From Antarcticibacterium arcticum (GTDB taxonomy: Bacteria > Bacteroidota > Bacteroidia > Flavobacteriales > Flavobacteriaceae), in contig NZ_CP042476.1 in NCBI RefSeq assembly GCF_007993795.1, positions 2,356,001 through 2,420,000 of the forward strand: 64,000 nucleotides of DNA, given 5' to 3'. The translations under genes were made by a program, and so were the position numbers. A model generated the notes under the pieces. It had not been told where the DNA came from, searched no databases, and saw only the letters and a list, made by a program, of their open reading frames with translations. Positions 57,251-64,000 of the stretch are shown one piece after another; position 1 is the first letter of the stretch; every line of letters begins with the position of its first letter.

Positions 57251-57748
57251 TACAATAATCATAAATACGCTTAGGTTTATTCTCCTTGTTTTATTGCAGG
57301 TACTGTTGCTTAATAATATAAATTTCCTGGGATATATTAATCCCTACCTGTATGTAGTGTTTCTGGTAATGTATCCTTTTAACACCCCGCAATCATTATT
57401 TCTCCTGGTATCATTTCTCTTGGGTATAACAATTGATACTTTTGAAGACAGCGGGGGATAAATGCTGCTGCGTGCGTGCTTATAGCATACATAAGGCCCG
57501 CCATATTAAGGTTTTCCTTTGGTGTGAGTTATGATTACCAAACGGTGAAGCTCTCCAACACGGCTTATGGAGCCCGCGTGGGATACGTTGTATTCATAGT
57601 TTTTATACATCATTTTGCACTATTTACATTGGAAATGTTTGATTTTTCCCATATATTTTTAATCTTGAAAAAAACATTATTCTCAGGAATATTCACCACC
57701 TTACTTGTATTGATTAGCCTGAGCTTATTTAAACCCAAACGCCGTTGA
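57243..57748 (+). pseudogene. mreD: Rod-shape protein MreD, frameshifted (likely sequencing error)
   Basis: The reading from the ATG at 57243 codes for a membrane protein but stops at 57461 after GITIDTFEDSGG. A second open frame continues from about 57470 as an MreD-type protein with membrane helices (IRPAILRF, GARVGYVVFIVFIHHFALFTL, SGIFTTLLVLISLSLF) and ends 57748. The break falls at the G5 run 57453-57457. Adding one G gives DSGGINAAACVLIAYI and one 168-residue frame, normal for flavobacterial MreD. MreD is usually essential for rod shape, so an error in the read is more likely than inactivation. Confidence 0.9.
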
Positions 57749-59613
57749 GAAGACTGCTTCTTTATATTATAATTCTCACAACCGGAATGATCTTCCTGGG
57801 CAGGTTATTCTATTTGCAGATTTTAGATGATTCCTTCGTAGCAAGATCTGAAGATAATGCGGTGAAGGTGGTTTATGACTATCCGCAGCGTGGGTATATA
57901 TTTGACCGAAACGGAAAGCTTCTCGTTTCAAACCAGCCTTCCTATGATGTGATGGCGATACCTCGTAATGTAAAGGCATTTGATACGGCTGAATTTAGCC
58001 GGATGCTGAATATCTCTCCTGAAGAAATTGCCCGCAGGCTGGATAAGGCTAAAATATATTCGCCACGACTTCCATCGATCATTGTCCCGCAGTTGACAAA
58101 ATCTGAATATGCCTATTTTCAGGAAAAAATGAGGAATTATAATGGGTTTTATATTCAGAAAAGATCCTTAAGAGACTACCAAACACAGAATGGCTCTAAC
58201 GTTCTTGGTTATATTGCTGAAGTAAACAAAAAGACCATTGAAGATAACCCGTATTATATTTCAGGAGATCTTATAGGGAAACAGGGAATTGAAGGTTATT
58301 ATGAAGAATTGCTTCGGGGCGTAAAAGGTGTAAAGTACATTCAAAAAGACAGGTTTAACCGTGATATTGGCGCATTTAAGGACGGTATATTTGACACCCT
58401 TCCAAAAAAAGGGAAAGACCTTACCATTACAATAGATGCCGAGCTACAGGCTTACGGGGAACTTTTAATGGAAAATAAATGGGGAGGTATTGTTGCCCTG
58501 GAGCCATCCTCAGGTGAGATCCTCTCGCTGGTAACCGCACCCTCCTATGACCCGGCATTACTCGTGGGAAGAAAACGCTCCCAGAATTTTACGGAACTTT
58601 ATTATGATACTATAGCAAGGCCATTATATGACCGCGGCTTACAGGCCGAGTATCCTCCGGGCTCCCCATTTAAGACCATCAATGCCTTAATTGCACTTCA
58701 GGAAGGGGTAGTTACCACTCATGACCGTTTCTACTGCAGTGGAGGTTACGTTTTTGGGCGAGGCCGTAAAATGGGGTGTCACCCGCATGCAAGTCCGCTG
58801 GATATGATACCGGGTATTGCTCAATCATGTAATGCATATTTTGCCAACGTATACAGAAGGATTATTGAAAAATTCCCAACGCCCCAGGAAGGGGTTAATG
58901 TATGGTCAAACCACTTAAAAAGTTTTGGCCTTGGTAATTACCTGGGATCTGATCTTTCTACCGGGCGCCCTGGAAAGATCCCCGATGCCGATTACTATAA
59001 TAAAATTTACAATTACCCCACCTATAAATGGTTTTCTACCGCTACAATATCAAATGCCATTGGACAGGGAGAGGTTTTAATGACGCCTATTCAGCTGGCA
59101 AATATGACAGCGACCATAGCCAATAAAGGGTGGTTTTACACTCCACATATATTAAAGGAAATAGATGGAACTCCTATAAAGGATAAAGAATTTACCGTGA
59201 AAAAGATCACAACGGTTGAACCACGGCATTTTGAACCTGTAATTGAAGGAATGCACCAGGTTTATAAAGCGGGAACTGCCTCCACGCTTGGCGTAAAAGG
59301 AATAGAGATTGCGGGAAAAACCGGTACTGCAGAGAATTTTACGCGAATTGGCGGGAAAAGGGTACAGCTTACAGACCACTCGATTTTTATTGCCTTTGCA
59401 CCAGTTGAAGATCCTAAGATAGCCATTGCGGTATTTGTGGAGAATGGCTATTGGGGTGGACGTTATGCCGGAAGGATCGCCGGACTTATGATAGAAAAAT
59501 ATTTAAAAGGAAGTATTACCAGAACCGATATGGAAAAATGGATCCTGGAACACAGCCTTGAAAGTGAATATATGAAACCGTACAGCGGGGAATCCTTTAG
59601 AATTAACCAATAA
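57745..59613 (+). CDS. mrdA: Penicillin-binding protein 2
   Basis: A 622-residue class B PBP, the transpeptidase of the elongation complex. One N-terminal helix (about 5-22), a dimerisation/pedestal region (DYPQRGYIFDRNGKLLVSNQPSYDVMAIPRNV at about 48-80), then the transpeptidase domain. It has active-site SxxK (SPFK, about 306), SxN (SCN, about 361) and KTG (about 524). The start is TTG at 57745, overlapping the mreD stop. The next gene, rodA, begins at its stop codon. Regulated with the rest of the mre cluster. Confidence 0.96.
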   Translation: MRRLLLYIIILTTGMIFLGRLFYLQILDDSFVARSEDNAVKVVYDYPQRGYIFDRNGKLLVSNQPSYDVMAIPRNVKAFDTAEFSRMLNISPEEIARRLDKAKIYSPRLPSIIVPQLTKSEYAYFQEKMRNYNGFYIQKRSLRDYQTQNGSNVLGYIAEVNKKTIEDNPYYISGDLIGKQGIEGYYEELLRGVKGVKYIQKDRFNRDIGAFKDGIFDTLPKKGKDLTITIDAELQAYGELLMENKWGGIVALEPSSGEILSLVTAPSYDPALLVGRKRSQNFTELYYDTIARPLYDRGLQAEYPPGSPFKTINALIALQEGVVTTHDRFYCSGGYVFGRGRKMGCHPHASPLDMIPGIAQSCNAYFANVYRRIIEKFPTPQEGVNVWSNHLKSFGLGNYLGSDLSTGRPGKIPDADYYNKIYNYPTYKWFSTATISNAIGQGEVLMTPIQLANMTATIANKGWFYTPHILKEIDGTPIKDKEFTVKKITTVEPRHFEPVIEGMHQVYKAGTASTLGVKGIEIAGKTGTAENFTRIGGKRVQLTDHSIFIAFAPVEDPKIAIAVFVENGYWGGRYAGRIAGLMIEKYLKGSITRTDMEKWILEHSLESEYMKPYSGESFRINQ

Positions 59614-60863
59614 TGTCTAAAAGCACGGTTAATTTTGATTGGATTACAATATTGATATACATCCTGATGGTCTTATTTGGATGGGTAAATATATATTCCG
59701 CATCCCTTGGCGATAACCCATCCTCTATTTTTGAGTTTAGCCAGGTATACGGAAAACAGGCCGTTTGGGTTCTTTTTAGTTTTCTGCTCATCATAATTAC
59801 CCTGGCAATTGAATCCAGATTCTACCAGAGATTTTCCAGTGTTATTTATGCAATTGCTTTACTTTCCCTGGCAGGATTATTTGTTTTTGGAAAAACGATA
59901 GCAGGGCAAACCGCCTGGTATGATTTCGGCGGAATAAGGATTCAGCCGGCTGAATTTGTAAAGGTGGCAACAGCACTGGCCCTAGCCAAATATGCCAGTG
60001 GGATACACATTAACCTGAAGCTCTTTAATCACCAGCTCATTGCTTTCCTCATCATTGCATTACCAATTCTTTTGATTTTAATGCAGCCCGACCCTGGCAG
60101 CGCTATGATCTATTTCGCATTTATTTTTCCTCTTTATCGGGAAGGTCTGCATATAGGTTATATACTCCTGGGAATATTTGCAGCGCTATTATTTGTTACT
60201 ACGCTGGTATTTGGCGCAACGTATATAAGTATAGCGGTAGGGATCATTTGTTTCATTCTATTTATTAAATACCGAAGAAAACGCCTGGCATTTCTTAAAT
60301 ATTTGACCCTTGCAGTAGTGGCAATAGGGTTTTCCCTTTCAGTATCCTATGTATTTGAAAACGTTCTAAAGCAACACCATCGTGACAGGTTTAACATTGT
60401 TCTGGGCCAGGAAGTAGATTCAAAGGGTATTGGTTATAACACCAACCAGAGTGAAATCGCTATAGGTAGTGGGGGGTGGTTTGGAAAAGGATGGACAGAG
60501 GGTACTCAAACAAAGGGACAATTTGTTCCTGAACAGCATACAGATTATATTTTTAGTACCGTAGGAGAGGAATGGGGCTTCTTTGGCACTTCTTTGGTGG
60601 TAATCCTTTTTATATTGCTCCTTCTTAGACTCCTTTATCTTTCAGAAAGGCAAAAATCCACATTTAACCGGGTTTACGGGTACAGTCTGGTGGGGGTGAT
60701 CTTTCTCCACTTTATGATCAACATTGGTATGGTGATAGGTATTTTTCCAACGGTAGGAATACCCTTGCCCTTTTTTAGTTACGGGGGTTCCGGTCTATGG
60801 AGTTTTACCTTAATGCTCTTTATCTTTATTAAACTGGACGCAGAGAGAATGTCCAACTGGTAA
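59613..60863 (+). CDS. rodA: Peptidoglycan glycosyltransferase RodA
   Basis: A 416-residue SEDS-family polytopic glycosyltransferase that makes glycan strands in the elongasome with PBP2. Ten or so membrane segments, the conserved PDPGSAMIYF (about 165) and FVPEQHTDYIFSTVGEEWGFFG loops, and the C-terminal FPTVGIPLPFFSYGGSGLWS motif are all present. Its start overlaps the mrdA stop by one base, so the two partner enzymes are translationally coupled. Confidence 0.96.
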   Translation: MSKSTVNFDWITILIYILMVLFGWVNIYSASLGDNPSSIFEFSQVYGKQAVWVLFSFLLIIITLAIESRFYQRFSSVIYAIALLSLAGLFVFGKTIAGQTAWYDFGGIRIQPAEFVKVATALALAKYASGIHINLKLFNHQLIAFLIIALPILLILMQPDPGSAMIYFAFIFPLYREGLHIGYILLGIFAALLFVTTLVFGATYISIAVGIICFILFIKYRRKRLAFLKYLTLAVVAIGFSLSVSYVFENVLKQHHRDRFNIVLGQEVDSKGIGYNTNQSEIAIGSGGWFGKGWTEGTQTKGQFVPEQHTDYIFSTVGEEWGFFGTSLVVILFILLLLRLLYLSERQKSTFNRVYGYSLVGVIFLHFMINIGMVIGIFPTVGIPLPFFSYGGSGLWSFTLMLFIFIKLDAERMSNW

Positions 60864-60877
60864 GCATCAGGCGACGT

Positions 60878-60955
60878 TTAAGCGCACCGGTCTGCAATCA
60901 ATAAAAGTGCGGCTACGCAGAGGATGATTACGGGATAAATGTATTTTCTGTTCAT
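60878..60955 (-). CDS. Possible 25-residue single-helix membrane peptide
   Basis: A short frame starting at ATG 60953-60955 would encode a basic start (MNRKYIYP), a hydrophobic stretch (VIILCVAALLLIA) and a short polar end DRCA before TAA. It lies in the gap between rodA and the prc terminator. The composition is that of a small membrane peptide, but length and lack of comparison make chance occurrence quite possible. Confidence 0.35.
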   Translation of the reverse strand: MNRKYIYPVIILCVAALLLIADRCA

Positions 60956-61050
60956 AATAACGTGTTATCTTCAAATTCACATGCAGGTTTTGATGTGGCT
61001 ATTTAAACTTTCCCAGTAAACTCTTTTGATATCTATTAAACCAATACATA

Positions 61051-61085
61051 AAAAAAACGCTTCAGAAGCAATTGCTCCTGAAGCG
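61051..61085 (-). terminator. Terminator of prc
   Basis: A 12-bp stem (CGCTTCAGGAGC / GCTTCTGAAGCG, one G-U pair) with an AATT loop and seven T on the minus strand. It lies 21 bases beyond the reconstructed prc stop at 61106-61108, which supports the corrected gene end. Confidence 0.9.
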
Positions 61086-61105
61086 CATTAGTTTTAAAAA
61101 CCTCT

Positions 61106-63339
61106 TTATTTCCTGATATCGGCAAGTTTGGTTTTCTTTATATTGTTCACATTTATATCGTTCAATACATTTATAGCCTCTTCTATATAAACATCACTGC
61201 TCAAATTCTTATGCCATCGAACTCTTTTTTCCTTTAAAGTAGTATCCTTTTGAGTCAACTCCAGTTCGTAAGGAAGGGAGTTATAAGTAAGGTTTGAGGA
61301 ATACTTGGAAATTTGATTGAATTTCTTTGCCTCTTCCTGAGATTTAGTGCGTTGCTGGTTATAAGCCTCATATTGTAAAGGATAGATCTCCTCCCCCTTT
61401 GGTTTTTAACCCAAAGTGCGTTTTCATCAATAAGGCTTAATTGTGCGCTTGCAGCCATCCTTTCTTTACTCTTGGCAATTACATCCTCATAATCTATATA
61501 CCCATCCCATATCTTATATTTCGCAGGTTTGATCTGATCCCAGGGCAACGGATTCTCATAATCCTTCTCCCCTATATCTATATAGCTGTACCTGTCTGGA
61601 ACCACCACATCACTCTTCACACCTTCAAGCTGGGTAGAACCGCCGTTTATACGGTAGAACTTTTGAGTGGTCAATTTAAGTGCTCCCAGGTCCCCATATT
61701 CATTACTTCTTACCGTTTGATTAAGATCAATTACGTTTTGAACAGTACCTTTTCCATAGGTTTGCTCACTTCCAATAATGATAGCCCTTTTATAATCCTG
61801 CATTGCAGCCGCAAGGATCTCTGAAGCTGAAGCAGAAAGTTCATTTACCAGAATAACCAAAGGGCCATCCCACAAAATACTCGGATCCTTATCTTCAAGA
61901 ATCTCCTGTCCCGCTCCTTTTGATTTTACCTGAACTATTGGCCCTTTTTCGATAAAAAGACCTGCAATATCTACAACGGTTTTAAGGGATCCCCCACCGT
62001 TATTTCTAAGGTCCAGCACAAGGCCTTCCATTCCTTCTTTCTTCAGGCGAATGATCTCTTCAGTAACATCAGATGCCGCATTGCGCTCTGAGTAATCTTC
62101 CATATTAAAATAGAACTTGGGAAGGTTTATCAATCCAAAAACTCTTCCGTTCTTTTCTACTTTTGCCGATTTGGCGTAGGTTTCTTCCAGTTCTACCACA
62201 TCCCTGGTTAGGGTGATATCCTCTATATTTCCAAGAAGCTTTTTCCTTACTGTAAGAGTAACCTTAGAGTCTTTTGGCCCTTTTATAAGATTAACAGCAT
62301 CATCCAGACGCATTCCAACAATGCTCACTCCCGATTCTTCATTTTCCTGTTTTACTTTTAAGATAACATCGCCTTCAGCAAGTTGATCGCTCATCCACGC
62401 GGGTCCACCGGATATCACTTCCATAATGGTAACATTATCACCTTTCTTCTGAAGTCTGGCGCCAATTCCTTCCAATTTACCGGACATTGCAATATCAAAC
62501 CTGTCCTTATCTGTTGGGGCAAAATAAAAGGTATGCGGGTCAAATTCCTCAACAATAGCATTTATATAGACACTGAAGTAGTCCTTTCTTTCCAGCTCTT
62601 CGCTAAAATCAAAGTATTCATCCATAGAGGCCAGTGTAGTTTCCCTTGCTTCTTTTTCCAGCTGCGCATCAGATTTCATCTCCTTTTTAACCTCGGCAAC
62701 TTCTGTTTGGGTTTCTTTCTCAGCATCCTCAAGGTTGTTCTCAATATCTTCAAAGGAGTAGTCTTCCGCAGAAGCCACTTTACCTGTTTCCTGTTCCTGC
62801 TTTTTATCGTAATAATTTCCAAGGGTGGTGAATTTCAACTGTTTTCTCCAGCGCTCTTTTAATTCAGCCCGGGAGGTAACATAATCGATCTCATCATAAT
62901 TGGTGTTTATATCTTCCTGTTCAGAAAAGTCAAAAGGTTCGGCCAGGATCTCTTTGTAGATCTCCCTAACTTCTTTCATCCTTAATTGTAATCTCTCATG
63001 GGTTAGATTAAAGAAGGTAAGTTCTTTATTCTTTATCTGGTCATCTATCTTATCTTCAAAAGCGGCAAATTCTGCTATATCCTCTTTGTAGAAGAAGCGC
63101 TTTAAAGGGTCTATCGCACCTAAATAATCCTTGTAAACTTCCCTGGAAAAACTATCATCTACTGTTTTCGCATCAAAATGCCCGCGTTCCAGTACATAGG
63201 TAATTAGATCTATTAAGAGTTTATCCTTATTTGGGTCGTTGAAAGTTTTGGTGGTAAAGCTACACGAGGCCACTGCCATAAGCAGAACCAGGATCAAAAT
63301 TTTGGAATTCCTTTTCATAAGCCGGATTAATTTCATCAA
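61106..63339 (-). pseudogene. prc: Tail-specific carboxy-terminal protease, frameshifted near its 3' end (likely sequencing error)
   Basis: A Prc/Tsp homologue (S41 peptidase) with lipoprotein-like signal (LILVLLMAVASC), long helical N-terminus, PDZ domain (about 240-330) and catalytic S41 region (LDLRNNGGGSL; ELSASASEILAAAMQDYKR with the Ser; TYGKGTVQ with the Lys). As sequenced it ends at 61255 with 694 residues and an unusual Arg-rich tail. The C-run 61393-61397 is one base short. With one base added the frame continues through GEEIYPLQYEAYNQQR and onward to TAA at 61106-61108, giving 744 residues and a terminator 21 bases later. Confidence 0.9.
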
Positions 63340-63466
63340 TTAAGTATTCAATAAATTACATAAAAAACTGTGCCAAGACTAAGGAAACACAATTATAAAT
63401 TGTAAAGCGTCTAATATAAGCTTTACTTTGGAAATTATTAATTTAGCAACTCTTAAAATTTTCTAC

Positions 63467-64000
63467 ATGCCTGCCAAAAAACCCCTTATATTAGTTACCA
63501 ATGATGATGGAATTACAGCCCCGGGTATAAGGGCTCTTATTGAAGTTATGAAAGAGCTGGGTGAGGTGATTGTCGTGGCGCCGGACAAACCACAAAGCGC
63601 CATGGGACACGCCATTACCATAAGCGACACCCTTTTTTGTGACCCGGTTGTGATTAAAGAATCTTATAAGCACAAAGAATATCAATGTTCCGGTACTCCG
63701 GCAGATTGTGTAAAAATTGCCACACAGGAGATCCTGCACCGCAAACCAGACCTTTGTGTAAGCGGTATAAACCACGGTTCCAATTCCTCCATAAATGTTA
63801 TTTATTCGGGTACTATGAGTGCTGCGGTTGAAGCGGGTATTGAAGGAATCCCTGCTATTGGGTTTTCATTGCTGGATTATTCCCTAACTGCCAATTTTGA
63901 ACACTGTAAAAAGTTTGTGAAGATGATCACTCAAAATGTGATCAAAAATGGCTTGCCCGATGGGGTAGTGCTCAATGTTAATTTGCCTAAACTCAAAGAA
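63467..64000 (+). CDS. surE: 5'/3'-nucleotidase SurE (cut by window edge)
   Basis: The first 178 codons of SurE, a cytosolic divalent-metal nucleotidase for nucleoside monophosphates linked to stress survival. The start is ATG 63467-63469. The N-terminus holds ILVTNDDGITAPGIRAL (Asp-Asp metal ligands), then VAPDKPQSAMGHAIT, YQCSGTPADCVKI and SGINHGSNSSINVIYSGTMSAAVEAGIEGIPAIGFS, all family hallmarks. The C-terminal part runs beyond the window. It is divergent from prc. Confidence 0.95.
   Translation, partial: MPAKKPLILVTNDDGITAPGIRALIEVMKELGEVIVVAPDKPQSAMGHAITISDTLFCDPVVIKESYKHKEYQCSGTPADCVKIATQEILHRKPDLCVSGINHGSNSSINVIYSGTMSAAVEAGIEGIPAIGFSLLDYSLTANFEHCKKFVKMITQNVIKNGLPDGVVLNVNLPKLKE

Noticed and set aside
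63380..63430. Promoter for surE at TTACTTTGG (about 63424)
   Set aside because: The -7 box misses one required T and no -33 element fits, so it was not listed.

Overview
The window is a chromosomal segment of a bacterium of the phylum Bacteroidetes, most likely the family Flavobacteriaceae. Evidence for this: two SusC/SusD pairs, a type IX secretion (T9SS) C-terminal sorting domain, the XrtF exosortase pair known from flavobacteria, TAnnTTTG-type promoters, a DUF7282-like lipoprotein, and AT-rich, low-complexity intergenic DNA. No phage, transposase, CRISPR array or integrase was seen. Genus cannot be decided from sequence reading alone.

Layout. 1-2700: partial Glu/Leu dehydrogenase, anmK (muropeptide recycling) and an acyl-CoA dehydrogenase. 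2796-5945: a large secreted repeat protein with a T9SS sorting signal. 6690-12530: one complete rRNA operon on the minus strand (16S - tRNA-Ile - tRNA-Ala - 23S - 5S) with two tandem promoters upstream and a cluster of hairpins downstream. 12771-24244: a putative porin and two SusC/SusD outer-membrane uptake pairs, with no carbohydrate-active enzymes or regulators beside them. 24400-34979: housekeeping genes (rnhB, lipB, lysS) mixed with lipoproteins, a zinc metalloprotease and small proteins. 35070-50567: a long minus-strand region whose core is copper/heavy-metal handling: an RND efflux system (CusA, TolC-like, CusB), a P-type ATPase with three HMA domains, a Cys-rich four-helix copper-storage-like protein, an AraC-type regulator with an HMA-like N-terminus, and DUF3347, DUF305, PepSY, DUF2911 and HYC_CC_PP-type accessory proteins. 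50667-53679: xrtF and its partner, a free-methionine-sulfoxide-reductase-like GAF protein, and an ABC permease. 53822-60863: purH and the rod-shape/elongasome cluster mreB-mreC-mreD-mrdA-rodA. 61106-end: tail-specific protease (prc) and the start of surE.

Two genes expected to be intact, mreD and prc, are each broken by a single missing base in a run of exactly five G (or C). Adding one base restores the full family-like protein in both cases. The shared signature points to homopolymer sequencing error rather than two real pseudogenes.

The most interesting biology is the copper island. It appears to combine sensing, cytosolic storage, inner-membrane export and trans-envelope export, and its regulator looks like a metal-binding HMA module fused to an AraC DNA-binding domain. 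Also notable are REP-like palindromes that have become part of the coding sequence of the TolC-like protein and CusA, and a family of short low-complexity tandem repeats scattered through the rRNA spacers and other intergenic sites.
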